Positions 38,498 through 50,869 of a DNA stretch of 64,000 nt are shown in pieces (position 1 is the first letter of the stretch; every line of letters starts with the position of its first letter). Under the pieces are notes generated by a model, which worked only from the letters and a program-made list of their open reading frames with translations, ran no database searches and was not told the origin of the DNA. The stretch comes from Glycine soja (lineage: Eukaryota > Streptophyta > Magnoliopsida > Fabales > Fabaceae). The position numbers and the translations under genes were made by a program. The stretch covers positions 630,001 through 694,000 of the forward strand of contig NC_041021.1 of assembly GCF_004193775.1 (NCBI RefSeq), written 5' to 3'.

Positions 38498-40509
38498 TTA
38501 TGGTAATTTTCTTACCATGATAGGACGAAAAGTGATATGTATCAAGAATAGGTCAGCTTTTCTTGTAACAGTCACTCCAGATTGTTCAGTCATGTCCAGG
38601 TCCTCATTTTTCATTCCATTTGGAAGCTTCCAATCAAAGTGAAACAACAAAAATGCAAGTGCCAACTCAACATTTTTCAAACCAAATGTGCTTCCTGGGC
38701 ATATTCTTCTTCCAGCACCAAATGGAATGTACTCAAAATTACCCCCTTTGTAGTCAATAGAGCTATCAATGAATCTCTCTGGATAAAACCTCTCTGCTTC
38801 ACTCCAGTACTTTGGATCTCTTCCAATTGCCCAAGCATTCACTATGACCATACTTTTGACTGATATATGATACCCATCAATCTCACATGCTCTTGGAAGT
38901 AAAAGAGGAGCTGGTGGGTGTAACCTTAGGGTCTCTTTGACAACTAATTTCAAATATTTGAGTTCATCAATGCAAATTTCATCAACCTTTCCTTTCATAT
39001 TGTATACTTCTCTCACTTCAGCTTGTGCTTTCTTCAATACTCTTGGATCCCTAATCATCTTTGCCATTGCCCAATTTATGGCAGTTGCTGCTGTCTCACC
39101 TCCAGCACCAAATATGTCCTGGATAGTAATTATTGACAAGGTTAAGTTAATGCAAAGATATCCAAAGAAATAATTAAGAATTTGACTTCTTTAGTCCTTT
39201 TAAAGTGAGGGGTTAAATTTTGAGAATAAAATGGAGAGTTATTATTTATAACTCTTGACTGAAAAATCAAAACTTGAGATTACAAGAACATGTATAACTA
39301 ACTACTAAGTAATTAAAATCTCAACCATTGATTTTTCAATGAATGATTCCAATTTTACACTTTATCCTCTAAATTTCATCTCTCAGGAGCCAAATCCAAA
39401 ATTGATAAGCTGAAAAAATCAAAAGTTGAGATTACAAGCACAACTAACTATTAAGTAGTTAACATCTCAACCCCTTATTTTCCAATGAGTGATTATAATT
39501 TTATCTCTCCGGAGCCAAATCCAAAAGTGATTAGCAGATGGTATCCAATAATACATGTCAGTTTGTGTACAACTCCAAAGAGCATATGTGTGAGATATTT
39601 TACGGTGAGTATTAAGCATAGCCTTGATATTGTTAATAGTTAAGCAAATATCCAGTTTGCTATCATTACCATCCTGGAATTTTAGGAGAACATCTACCAA
39701 ATCTTCCTCTGCTTCACCCTGCTGGCCTTCTTTGGCTTTTGCCTTTGCCTCTCTGTGTTCATTGATGATGTCTAACAGTATCCGATCGATTTGTCGATGC
39801 AGCCTCTCAATCTTAGGCCTCAAACCAGTAACAAGTTGAAGCCATTTAGCAGAAGGAAACAGATTCCCTAAGTTAAAGCCTCCTGCAACTGTTACTCCTT
39901 CTTTCACTGCCGATATGAATTCTTCTTGGTCTTTGCATGTCATGCCAAACGCAGCTCTTGAGATGATGTTATAAATTGATAAAAGTACTGCTTCAGTGAG
40001 GTTTATGAGAATCAATCATTTTGATGAGGTTGGTGAGCTCTTCTTCTCTTATTGGCTTGAATGAATTGATACGTTTTTAGGTGAGAAGCTCCACTGTGCA
40101 TATTTTTCGCAGCAGTCTCCAATAATTTCCATAGGGTGATCCAATAATGTTTGTGGAACCATAGGACAGTATATCTGCAGCCAGAATGAGAGGCCTTGAT
40201 GCAAAGGTGACATCATGGGTTTTCATTATCTCCTTAGTATATTCTGCTGAGGAAACAATGACTCTGAAGACATGTGTCAATCCACTTTTGGATCATGACC
40301 AACGCAATAAAAGAAATTTAATATCCACTTTTAAATACTTTATTAGGATTATTAAAAATTTCAAAAAATAAATTTCAATCAAATGAAAATAAATATTGTT
40401 TTTCATTCTTAAGTACTCTTAAAATTCAAAGATTGCAAAAGAATATATTTTAAAGTTTAGATGCTTCTCCTAAAAGAATTTAAAATAAGTTGAGCATTTG
40501 AGAATCCAT
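38498..40509 (-). pseudogene. CYP71D-type cytochrome P450 pseudogene (inverted copy)
   Basis: The start region survives at 40509 (MDSQMLNLF then stop) and its leader up to about 40640 matches the other copies. About 75 codons, including the rest of the anchor and the PPGP hinge, are replaced by about 225 bp of unrelated AT-rich DNA (40281-40480). Homology resumes at 40260 ([17 protein letters not shown]). Then follow a CAA-to-TAA stop near 40080 and a 14-bp deletion near 40020 relative to the copy at 52953. The exon 1 donor is also lost: the usual ATCCTG/GTAA is absent near 39617. Exon 2 (39118-38498) is still open and keeps AGGETA, KETLR, PERF and the haem loop [11 protein letters not shown], but lacks residues around the PRECGQ segment. 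No functional full-length P450 can be made. Confidence 0.88.
39260..39545. repeat. Tandem duplication of about 152 bp in the pseudogene intron
   Basis: TTGAGATTACAAG recurs at 39274 and 39426. Later landmarks recur in the same order: ATCTCAACC, TTTCCAATGAGTGATT or its variant, and GGAGCCAAATCCAAAA. The two copies have diverged by scattered substitutions and small indels. Confidence 0.7.
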
Positions 40510-41151
40510 GGTGAAATGAGACTACTGCTAGTAAGGTTGGTTCTAGAAGTCCTGATAAAGATGGTTGATGCTGAAGGGGGAGAGTTGGGATTTTGGTTGC
40601 AGTAATTTGCTGCTTGTTCTTTCTAGTCTCTACATTCAGAATAAGATTACTTTTTAAATTAAATAAGATTACTTTTACAAAAGAGTCTTAATAATCATTA
40701 CCGGTACTTAATAAGAAAGTAAAAAAAAAAAAATTATTATAAAAAGTTATAAAAAATATAAAAATATTATGAATTTATGTATTTAAATAAAATTACTAAC
40801 ACTTGCCTTTACAAATTATCTTAAAAATCATTTACGGATTAAACTTGAGTGTTAAATCTTTTGTCCATCACCATTAAACATAAACTTTCTAACGACTAGT
40901 ACAATAATAAATGATCAAATAAAACAAAATGTGTTTATGTTAAGATAATAAATAAATACTAATGAATTAATTGGACAGGCGAAGGCGAAGGGAGTGCAAA
41001 ACAGAAGGTTCGTTAAAGTCGAAGATAAATTAATGCAAAGTAGTTAGTTGGCAGATAGAAGAAGATCATCATCATAATCGATCCGTTACAATTAGGGTTT
41101 CTGATTGGAGCATAATAGCGTATTATCATCTCATCTCTCAGCAGCAGCAGC
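40510..41151. other. Shared upstream region of the inverted P450 copy and the U2AF35 gene
   Basis: The left part (to about 40640) is the leader of the minus-strand P450 pseudogene, similar to the leaders at 52880, 57545 and 60665. The right part (about 41000-41151) is the U2AF35 promoter and 5' UTR. The middle is AT-rich without clear signals. Confidence 0.5.
41092..41100 (+). promoter_or_regulatory. Telo-box in the U2AF35 leader/promoter
   Basis: TTAGGGTTT, the reverse of the AAACCCTAA telo-box, about 52 bp before the ATG. This motif is common at plant genes for RNA processing and translation. Confidence 0.45.
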
Positions 41152-41958
41152 ATGGCGGAGCACCTTGCATCGATCTTCGGCACGGAGAAGGACCGCGTGA
41201 ACTGCCCGTTCTACTTCAAGATCGGCGCGTGCCGCCATGGCGATCGGTGCTCGCGCCTCCACAACCGCCCCAGCATCTCGCCCACCCTCCTCCTCTCCAA
41301 CATGTACCAGCGCCCCGACATGATCACCCCCGGCGTCGACCCACAGGGCCAGACCCTCGACCCCCGCAAGATCCAGCAGCACTTCGAGGACTTCTACGAG
41401 GACATCTTCACCGAGCTCGCCAAATTCGGCGAAATCGAAAGCCTCAACGTCTGCGACAACCTCGCCGATCACATGATCGGCAACGTCTATGTTCAGTTCC
41501 GCGAAGAGGACCAGGCCGCCAAGGCGCTTCACGCGCTTCGTGGGAGATTCTACAACGCACGCCCAATCATCGCTGATTTCTCCCCCGTCACGGATTTTCG
41601 CGAGGCCACGTGTCGGCAGTTCGAGGAGAATAGCTGCAACCGCGGCGGGTATTGTAATTTCATGCATGTGAAGCTCATCGGGAGAGATCTACGGAGGCGA
41701 CTCTTCGGCCGCAACCACCGCGGTGGCAGTGGGACCTACCACCGCGTCAGCCGGAGCAGGAGTCGCAGCCGCAGCGCGAGTCCGAGATACCGCCGGGAGA
41801 GACGGGAGAGTGATTCTCGTGGAGGGCGGCGGAGCAGGGAGAGGGACGGCAGCGGTGGACGGAGGAGACAACACGGGAGCCCTCCGGCCAGGGAAGGGAG
41901 CGAGGAGCGCCGCGCGAGGATCGAGCAGTGGAATCGGGAGAGGGAGGAGAATAAATGA
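41152..41958 (+). CDS. U2AF35: Splicing factor U2AF small subunit (U2AF35)
   Basis: A single open frame of 268 residues that matches the whole family from the [20 protein letters not shown] start. The first CCCH zinc finger is C18, C27, C33, H37. A U2AF-homology RRM spans about 45-145 ([21 protein letters not shown]). The second CCCH finger is C154, C162, C168, H172. An RS/RG-rich tail follows from about 199. The protein pairs with U2AF65 and recognises the 3' splice-site AG in the nucleus. The coding sequence has no intron and is strikingly GC-rich compared with all neighbours, with G or C at most third positions. Antisense frames of over 100 codons here are by-products of that composition. 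Plant U2AF35 genes commonly have intronless coding regions, so this need not be a retrocopy. Confidence 0.96.
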   Translation: MAEHLASIFGTEKDRVNCPFYFKIGACRHGDRCSRLHNRPSISPTLLLSNMYQRPDMITPGVDPQGQTLDPRKIQQHFEDFYEDIFTELAKFGEIESLNVCDNLADHMIGNVYVQFREEDQAAKALHALRGRFYNARPIIADFSPVTDFREATCRQFEENSCNRGGYCNFMHVKLIGRDLRRRLFGRNHRGGSGTYHRVSRSRSRSRSASPRYRRERRESDSRGGRRSRERDGSGGRRRQHGSPPAREGSEERRARIEQWNREREENK

Positions 41959-44430
41959 TTTCACGATGATTCTATGTTCATTTGCTTGCGATAGAATAAA
42001 CCATCAATTTCATCATCAAACTATTATTATTACCCTGTGTCCCTCCTTAGTAGTCCTTAGAGTAATGAAATTAGTATTTAAGGAATAGATGGAGTACTTA
42101 ATGTCCACCACTTTAGTCTAATTTAAAAGATTTTCTAATATTTGGAAGATTACTTGGCATGATTTAGGACTACTTAAATAGTTTTTTTTTTTTTTTTTTT
42201 TGTTAGTCGAGGAAAGAGGGTGATAGTGGAAGGATTGAATTGGTGGTTTACTTTGCATGTGAATGGTGGCAGCGCTAATAATGAAACCCTCTCACTGCTG
42301 TGTTGTACCTACGGTAATCGATTTCTCTTTCTCTTGTGGTATTTTGGTCGACAGAGAATGGAATGGAACTTTGTAGGAGCTTTTGTTATTGTGTTTTGTT
42401 TCCTGAGATTGCAGAATAATTAGTTTGGGGCTGTTCTGTATTTATTGTGCTGTTTCAGCTTTTGGATATGTGATGAATTGGGCTTCTATAACTATATTGA
42501 ATATGCTAGCTTGTGCTTGTTACTGCTGAATGATATGGCCTCGTTTTAACTTTTATGATTACTACTTTGTTGTTGGGGGAGGGAGTAGAGTTAATACTTA
42601 GTATGTTGAGAGAGAGACAGGTGGAGTGGGAACCTTAAAATTGAAATTCGTAATGTTCTATTTTATTATTTGTGCCACAAATTTTCATTGTCCGTCACAT
42701 ATGCGAGTTAGTTCTTTTTTGGTGTGTGGCAATCTCATACTTGATATTGCAAGGGACATTTTTTTTCAGCTCATTAAAGGTTTGGGGTGTTTCTCTGCTA
42801 ATTGAAGGTGTGCTAGTACAGTCAACAACTCTTTGATTGGATGTAATTTTGGTAAATTTGAATTGAATTAGAGCTTTTGTTAGAGGCTTCTATCGATTAT
42901 TTTTACTTGTCTGGTTATTTCTGATTTGAGTTATGGATCAAATGGTTTCAGTCCTGATTGATAAATTGAGTGTTGAGTTGTGGCCCTGCCTCCATTGTCT
43001 TTTTATGTTGTTCATTTCTTGTTGCCCTTGTTATGCCAGACACAAAGCTAATTTCGATGGAGTGCATCCATGTGTTTTAATGGCAAATTCAGGCAAGCTT
43101 TGCGGCTGGGCTATGGGGCGATTCTCATTGGAATACTTCTTAGTTTTACCACATCTGGGCATAATAGTAAATTAGGACATCCTTTATAGACTTGTATTTC
43201 ATCTTGCATTTTGGTTTACAGTTATGCAGTTAGAACATCTGGCCTTTATATCTCAAATTCTACTGAATATATCCCAGTGAATAAGGGATATGCGGATATC
43301 AATGAGTGATTTTTCTGCTTCTCTGTTAATTTTCCATCTTCCTTGGTTGGATTTCTTCCAGGTTGTTTGTAGATTCGATTCTTTCTCTCTTTTTCATGCT
43401 TAGGAGTTAAGACTAAGGCCCCAAACCAAAACATTCTCATTTTCCTGTGATGGTGTGATGCTTTGTTCTTCCTTTGTCTCTACCTTCCTCCTCCTCAGTT
43501 CTCCAGTTTTTTCTTTCCTGTATCTGTAACAATACTTTTGATTTTCTGGTGTTTTTCCCCCATTCTTTAATATGAGTACTGTTTTAATTTTGAATAGTAT
43601 TTCAAAAATCGTATTTATTTAAATAATATATACTATATGCCTAAAATAGCTGCACTTGGCTATAGCCCTGCAAGCCAGCAATGAATTGCTACTAAGTGTG
43701 TTTGTGGTAGCTATATGTGCTAAATATTTTGCATTAACACATGCTATAAGGATATTTGTTAAGACATCGACACTTAAAAACATTAAATGAAAAAGTAAAG
43801 CATGCAATGTATTTGGAACTTATAAACAACTGTCGTTGATTTAATCTTTACATTTTTTATTCTTTAAAAAGTGCCTTTGGTGCTTTTAGCCAAACCTATC
43901 TTTAATAGTTCTTGTCTTGCTTGTTCTTTCTTTATTGTCTGTATTTTATTTCTTTCTTTTCAGCTGAAAATGATATCAAGATTTTTACATGCATCTTTTT
44001 CACCTGTAGGCTAGGTGCTATAGGGGGATTGGTAGTGCTGCTGCTGTTCTTGGAATGTAGGAATTGCAATTCAAAGATTAACAAAGTTGGGGTTTGAATT
44101 GCCTCTAGTAAGACTGCTCGTTTCTATTATTAGTTATTATCTTTATTTTAATGTTTGCATGTGAGATTGGAATCCTTTTCTTCAGAGGCCATTTCTGGCT
44201 GGTCCACCTGTGAATCTTATAACGTGCTTTCTTTCTTGTCTTTACAGCACTATAGGCATATAAAAGCATGTTTCGAAGAAACGTTTTTGATGAATCCAAG
44301 TGTTTAATTCTGTACAAATGAGACAACTAAGACGGGCAACTTCTGGTTTGTTATCGTGGGATTTTTTCCCACTTGGGCAATGGCAGTATTTGAGCTCGCC
44401 AAACTTTTGTTGACATCATTGCTTAGTGGG
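41959..44430. other. U2AF35 3' region and intergenic
   Basis: No second coding gene is supported. T-rich stretches and AG acceptor-like sites (for example before 43964 and 44010) suggest the U2AF35 transcript may continue through 3'-UTR introns, but no exon can be proven. A T tract lies near 42182-42201. Confidence 0.35.
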
Positions 44431-44525
44431 TTTTTTTTTTTTATCCATAGAAATCAAAGACAATGTCAAGGAGTTTACAATAACTCACGCACCCTGCTAA
44501 ACCAATTGAGCTGGATCCCCTTGAC
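44431..44525 (-). mobile_element. Short tRNA-derived SINE with perfect 11-bp target duplication
   Basis: Flanked by TGCTTAGTGGG at 44420-44430 and 44526-44536. On the minus strand it starts GTCAAGGGGATCCAGCTCAA, with a clear box A (AGCTCAATTGG), and ends in an A tract. Box B is degenerate. Confidence 0.75.
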
Positions 44526-44693
44526 TGCTTAGTGGGTGTTTGGTTTAACTTATTTAGGAGATATGGTCCCTTATGTCTTTTACCTTCTCGGGAGAGCTCT
44601 TGATAAATAGGCTATTATTTCTCTAAATTTAAGTTTGAACCAAGCCATCAATTTATGCTTAATCCAATTGATTTAGCCTTTGGTGTGTGTTTG

Positions 44694-44866
44694 GGAGTTT
44701 GGATTGGGAAGGGAGGGGAGGGTAAATTTTTTATTTCTAATTTTATAATTTTATAAATAAAAGAAATAAAATGATAGATTAATATAAACTTCTTTTATAT
44801 TTTATATACAAAGTTATAAACTTAACCTCTAAATTTGCCCTCTCCACTTTTCTCATTCAAAACTCC
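44694..44866. mobile_element. MITE-like element with about 36-bp imperfect terminal inverted repeats
   Basis: The left end GGAGTTTGGATTGGGAAGGG and the right end, the reverse complement of GGAGTTTTGAATGAGAAAAG, pair imperfectly for about 36 bp (44694-44729 with 44831-44866). The interior is about 100 bp and AT-rich. Confidence 0.55.
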
Positions 44867-45224
44867 TAGACTCCGAGAGGACAATTTAGCTAGGCACCAC
44901 TAGGCAGCGTGACTTACAGGTATTTTATGGGATTGTCCAACAAAAGTTATCGTTTTAGGAAAAAGCAGTTCTTCACGTACTATCAGTTAGGAAGGAACAA
45001 GGATTATCATCATCTGATATAATATACAGTGCAGCAGTTTAGGTTCCTGAAACCCAAGATAATGGTGGAAAGATGCCCAGAACAGTATGTTCCCATTCTT
45101 GGTTAGACTACCTACCTTACCTCCTGTATCTGATTTGTTCATTTTTTTAAGGGGGAGGGTCCATTGACTGAACTTTTATTGTATGTTTGGTTGAGTGGAA
45201 AAAACATAGAGAAAAAAGAAATAA

Positions 45225-45226
<2 letters not shown>

Positions 45227-45284
<58 letters not shown>
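45227..45284. repeat. (TA)n microsatellite
   Basis: About 29 TA units. Flanking frames run through it only as Tyr-Ile repeats. Confidence 0.97.
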
Positions 45285-45286
<2 letters not shown>

Positions 45287-47340
45287 CTTTTCAGTTTGGT
45301 TACAGCAAAAATGGAAGGAAAAGGAAGAATGAAGTTGACTTCAGAAAACAAAAATTTGAAAATTTATAGTCTGTTTGACATAAAGTTTGAATTGAAGAGA
45401 AAGAGAAAGATTTTTTTTTCTTTCTGAATTCTTGTCTTTAGAAGCTGTATTTTTTCTCGATTTTCTCTCAGAAAATACATTGTCTTTATTATGTTTTCTT
45501 TTCTTTCTATCTTTTTCTTCCTTCCTAACATACCATCGGTATGAAATCTGTATAATATGATTATCATCCAACAAAATCAACTACAGTTGATTGAGTTCTG
45601 TTGTAGGCATATTGATCAGTAGAATTTAGGGTCTTACTGCGGTGGTTTTTTGAAGTTGCAAGAGGGAAAACTGAACTATTATGTTTCCAAGACAGTTTGA
45701 AAGTGAGCTAAGGGAATAAACCACCAAAACAACTGGTTGCCTGTCCCTTAACTTGAGATTCTCCCAAACGGTGCATTCAGAAGAAAAGGGGTAATCTATC
45801 TATAATTCAGAGAAAAAACAACTGGTCTTGTTCCTGTTTAAGCGGCTTATTTCATCCTTTTTGGTATAAATATAAATATTATAAGCATTGATGGATGTGG
45901 ATGAAATTTAAAATCAAATTTGTGAGCAATGAAATTGTCGAGAAGTATGATTAATGATTTGTTGTTAATGTTTTCTCCTTTCTCCCGTTGCCATCGCCTC
46001 CTCGGGTTCCTCTTTATGCAACACACATGCGGCATTCTCCTTCCCCGTCGTTGTCCTGTGAAAGGAAGTTATAAGGGTTTCATCACTTTTAAAAAGATCC
46101 ATTTTTAATTATTTTCAATACATTGTTTGTAAGAAAAATTATAGCCTTGATTGGTACAGCTTAACCAAAATCAATGATTTTATAAAATAGGAGGATTAAA
46201 TTTTTTAATTTTATAATAAAAGATTAAAATTATATTTTAGTCTTAAATTTAATGAACTAAACATAGTCTAACCGTTCGAAAACAATATTGGATATGGAAA
46301 AACTCGAATAATAAACTTAAACACAGTTCCATTTGTTAGGGTAATGAGTCTCTCTTTATTTTTAAAGTGTTTTATTAATTAAGGATTTGTTTGAAAAGTT
46401 TTATAATAATTATAAAAAACTTTTCAAAATAAAACAAAAATCTTATGGTCCAGTACTAGAAAATTCATAGCTAGATAGAAAACAAAAGTTAGATAACCCA
46501 AAGAATTGACGTAATATTGTTAGATTATGTATGCTGTGTTTACATAAATAAGAACGTAAGATAACCCAAAGGATAAACGTAATAGACATTTGTGTTCTCT
46601 AACCTAGAACAAAAAAAAAAAAGCAAAAGTTAAATACAACTTAGAGTCTATGGAACGAATGAAAGTTAAGAGGTGAAAGTAGTACTCCAATTTAAAATAC
46701 ATACAAAGAGATGAAGAAAAAGATAAAAAGTTATCTTAAAATAGAGACTCTATAATTGAAAAGATGAAAGTTTAAAGATAAAAATAAATTAAATCTTAAT
46801 TGGAGAAATCTTTATAAAATAATAAGATAAAAATGAGAAAATATTTTTGAGAGGATATGAAATATTAAATATGGCTAAAAAGTGAAAATGAGAAAAAAAA
46901 AAAAAAAAAGGATAGACACTTCCGCATCTTTTAATTTTAATCGTTCTTGACATTGCCTTTAATAATGCTATCGAAAATGGGTACACATATTTAAAGAGAA
47001 AGGTTATTCTTATTTTCTGTTTGGTCACAAAGAGAAATGTTATTCGTCAAAATGGTTGTACAAAAAAGGTGATCATATTGTTATGGGAAAAATGTGTAAT
47101 TGTTCTTTTTTTTCTTTCTTTCATATTTATAATGAAAGTGAATTTCTTACGCATAAAATATACGAAAAATTCGACTATGATTAATTAAGACAATGTTTTG
47201 TTTAATATTTAATTGATTTATTATGCATATAAACACAGTATTTAAGTGATTGATTAATTGGTTAATTAATTAAAATATCGGTATTAGGATTATTAAATTT
47301 TCTAAAAATAAAAACGCTTAGTAAATTTATTTTATATTTC

Positions 47341-48260
47341 AGGGGTTTCATACCCATAGAGAAATAGCCATCCACACATACCTAAGTTCTTTACAAGGTA
47401 TGACGCAAATCTTTAATTATGGAATAAACTTAGGAATCCTTACAATCAAATCTTACCCTTTTGTGATTATTCAATACATAAGAAATTTGTAAATCTTAAT
47501 CTACCCATTTCAAGTAGTTGGATCATTTCAAAAATTAATATTAGAGTTTTGATAGTGATTAATTGTATATAATACGTGCATGTCTTCATGCACAAAATTT
47601 ACTATATTTAATTTCGCTGAACTTCTAAAAAAAAGGAGCTAGCACAGACAGAAAGCCTGCATTGGATACCACTTTTATTGAGGACATACAACACCAACTA
47701 AGCACTCAATTAATGCCCATGAAAAATACCTTCCTCATCACTACTACAATCAATGTTGACCAAAGTTAGCAAGATCATGCATGATTTTAGGGTGCATTAT
47801 AGGCTAGACAAGTAATTAAGTGGCTTCACCATTAGCAAGGGTGGTCATTAATAGGCATGCATTAGACGTAAGAGATAGAGATATTATACTAATATTCATT
47901 GTTCAAAACTATCTACATTACTAAAAGTATTTTTTTTTGTACCAATTAGATTTTGTTTCTTTTCAATTTAAGTGTAAGTATACAACGGGTAAGGGTGTAG
48001 TCTTCTCGTCCGAATTCACGACCATTCACACTCTTTTGCTTCATAAAATGATTAAAATGTCCTCTTCAACAAAAAAGACAAGGAATTTAACATTTCATGG
48101 GTTTCATCTACCCATAGAGAAAGTGCATGCTATCCATGCATAACCAATCTTTGCAAGGTTGTAACGCAATCTTCTTTAATTTAATGGAATATTCCCAAAT
48201 TTATTGAAACATGCAAATCAAATACATATACTCTTAATGAAACTCACCCATTAACCGATA
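47341..48260. repeat. Diverged direct repeat pair upstream of the P450 pseudogene at 48709
   Basis: The copy at 47341-47530 and the copy at about 48098-48260 share ordered landmarks: GGGTTTCAT, ACCCATAGAGAAA, CATCCA, CAAGGT, then a CGCAA.TCTTTAATT block. They are about 755 bp apart. The DNA between has no recognised coding content. Confidence 0.55.
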
Positions 48261-48621
48261 CTCAGTAGCATTTTGATTATATGCATATTAATTTATAGTA
48301 ACACTATCACGTAATTAATCCCTTTAAAAGCGTAAGAGTATCAGATTCATATTTTTCAGACTTCTAATTTCCTCAATAAGGAGGACTACTTAATTTTGTC
48401 TGTTGCCACTTTGGTGACTCCACACAAGTAATCGATACAAAAATAATAAACAATGTTGCTTCATTACTGCACGGAAAAACTATCGTCAGCACAAAAAAAA
48501 GTAAAAAAAAGGAAGTGGGTGGGGTGAAGCTATACATGAAAACATGAAAATTAATTAATTAAAGCAAAAAATATATACAAAAACTTTTCTTATTGGGTGC
48601 ATATATGTATTTCCAACAGTA

Positions 48622-48627
48622 TATAAA
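48622..48627 (+). promoter_or_regulatory. TATA box of the P450 pseudogene at 48709
   Basis: TATAAA in the context AGTATATAAAGGCTC, 82 bp before the old ATG. The promoter looks intact although the gene is broken. Confidence 0.5.
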
Positions 48628-48708
48628 GGCTCAAGTCTTCCTTTTAATTCTCACTCTCTCTAATCACCTTCATTAATAATCCTTATTGCTTTGTTTTGAT
48701 TTACCTCC

Positions 48709-50483
48709 ATGGATTTTCAAATCTTTGATATGTTAGCTCCTATTTCCCTTTTCCTCTTCATGATTGTGGCATTGAAATTAGGTAGAAATCTCACCAAAAC
48801 CAAGTCAATTCCAACATACCCCCTGGCCCATGGAAGCTACCTAACATAGGAAACATACCCCATCTTGTTACATCTACTCCACATCGAAAATTAAGAGACC
48901 TAGCCAAAAAATATGGACCCTTGATGCATCTAAAACTTGGGGACCTCAACCATAGTTGTTTCCTCAGCAGAGTATGCCAAAGAGGTGATGAAAATACACG
49001 ACCTTTAATTTTCATCTAGGCCTCAAGTTCTAGCTGGCAAAATAATAGGCTATGATAAGAAAACCATAGCTTTTGCACCTTATGGAAACTATTGGAGACA
49101 GCTACGTAAAAATTGCACATTGGAGCTCTTCACCATAAAACGTATCAATTCATTCAGGCCAATAAGAGAAGAAGAGTTCAACATCCTCATCAAGAGGATT
49201 GCTTCAGCAAATGGATCAACCTGCAATCTCACTATGGCAGTGCTTTCATTGTCATATGGAATTATTTCTAGGGCCGCGTTTCTGCAAAGACCTAGAGAGT
49301 TCATATTATTGACAGAACAAGTGGTGAAGACTTCTGGAGGCTTTAACATAGGAGAGTTCTTCCCTTCTGCTCCATGGATTCAGATTGTTGCTGGTTTCAA
49401 ACCTGAGCTTGAGAGGTTGTTCATAAGAAATGATCAGATATTGCAAGACATCATCAATGAACATAAAGATCATGCAAAGCCAAAAGGTAAAGAAGGCCAA
49501 GGTGAGGTAGCGGAAGATATGGTAGATGTTCTTCTAAAATTTCAAGATATGGGTGGTGAGAATCAGGATGCTAGCTTAACTGATGACAACATCAAGGCTG
49601 TAATTGAGGTAAGGATAATTAATATGGCCTTGTGAATATTAATATTTTTTTTTGGTTACAATGGTTGTGCTGAGGTTCGAACCTTGACTTCATGCATACT
49701 ACTCCAATCCCACCACTAGGCTGATTCTAGTTGTTTTATTTGAATATTAATTATATGAACACAAACTTGTTACTTGCTGAAAGGCTTAATTAGTTATATG
49801 AATGTTTAATTAATTCTCATATATGACAATTAATTAGTATTACTCACATAATTGACAAATTGCTTTTTCAGAAAATGTTTGCTTCTGGAGGTGAGACATC
49901 AGCAAATAGCATAAACTGGACAATGGCTGAGTTGATGAGGAATCCAAGGGTGATGAAGAAAGCACAAGCTGAGGTGAGAGAGGTATTCAATATGAAAGGA
50001 AGAGTTGATGAAACTTGCATCAATCAAATGAAATACTTGAAAGCAGTTGCCAAAGAGACTATGAGGTTACATCCTCCAGTTCCTCTTTTATTCCCAAGAG
50101 AATGTGGAGAAGCATGTGAGATTGATGGGTATCATCATATACCAGTCAAAAGTAAAGTAATTGTGAGTGCTTGGGCAATTGGAAGAGATCCAAAGTACTG
50201 GAGTGAAGCAGAGAGGCTTTATCTAGAGAGATTCTTTGCTAGCTCTATTGACTACAAAGGGACTAGTTTTGAGTTCATTTCATTTGGTGCCGGAAGAAGA
50301 ATATGCCCAGGTGGCTCATTTGGTTTGGTAAATGTTGAGGTGGCACTTGCATTTTTGTTGTATCACTTTGATTGGAAGCTTCCCAATAGAATGAAAACTG
50401 AGGACTTGGACATGACTGAACAGTTTGGGTTAACTGTTAAAAGAAAAAAGGACCTGTATTTGATTCCCTCCCTTGCAACATAA
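48709..50483 (+). pseudogene. CYP71D-type cytochrome P450 pseudogene (divergent copy)
   Basis: Two-exon P450: exon 1 is 48709-49608, and exon 2 is 49872-50482 including the stop. Lesions in exon 1, relative to the intact copy at 52953: a 1-bp loss just before the PPGP hinge (about 48812), a compensating 2-bp difference near 48945, an in-frame TAA in the IHDL segment near 49005, and a small net in-frame loss after RAAF (about 49275). The rest of exon 1 (49120-49608) and all of exon 2 are open. Exon 2 keeps SGGETS, KETMR and the haem loop [11 protein letters not shown], but PERF has become LERF. Sequence and promoter differ more from the others than they differ among themselves, so this is an older duplicate. 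Confidence 0.85.
49644..49740 (-). mobile_element. Short tRNA-derived SINE in the P450 pseudogene intron
   Basis: Flanked by a perfect 11-bp duplication, TGAATATTAAT, at 49633-49643 and 49741-49751. The minus strand shows a box A-like AGCCTAGTGGTGG, a box B GGTTCGAACC (49674-49683) and a terminal A tract. Confidence 0.8.
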
Positions 50484-50869
50484 AGCTCACAAGCTGAGAT
50501 TATAACTTTTGGATATTGTTAGGTTCACTCTTAAATAAAGTGTTGTCCATCTATCTTAAGATGTTTTAAGTAGAGCTGAAAACTTTCTAATAATGTGTCT
50601 CAGAATGGTGGCAATTGATTATATATGGAAAACTTGGTAGATTCGACCAAAAATGTTGTATGACATTGTGTGGTAGAACCGTATTCACACCTAATCACTA
50701 TTACAACTTCATAAAATTCTATGTGAAACATTACAAGAAAACAAAAGATGATCTGTCAATTTTATATCTTTCTTACAAAAATTACATGTAAGATTATGGT
50801 ATGTGGTCATCTCCTTAATCATATGCCTAATAATCTTTTAGTCAAACAAATTAATCAGCAAAATCTATT
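50484..50869. other. 3' flank of the P450 pseudogene
   Basis: AT-rich with no coding features. The start of the LINE remnant that follows is not defined and may lie here. Confidence 0.4.

Larger units (their letters stand above)
44867..48600. other. Intergenic, no supported gene
   Basis: Low-complexity AT-rich DNA with a (TA)n tract at 45227-45284, GTTTGG-type repeat borders near 45183, and a diverged direct repeat at 47341-47530 and 48098-48260. No coding sequence recognised on either strand. Confidence 0.5.

Noticed and set aside
41131..41667. A 178-codon minus-strand frame opposite U2AF35
   Set aside because: By-product of GC-rich codons on the other strand; the plus-strand frame matches U2AF35 end to end.
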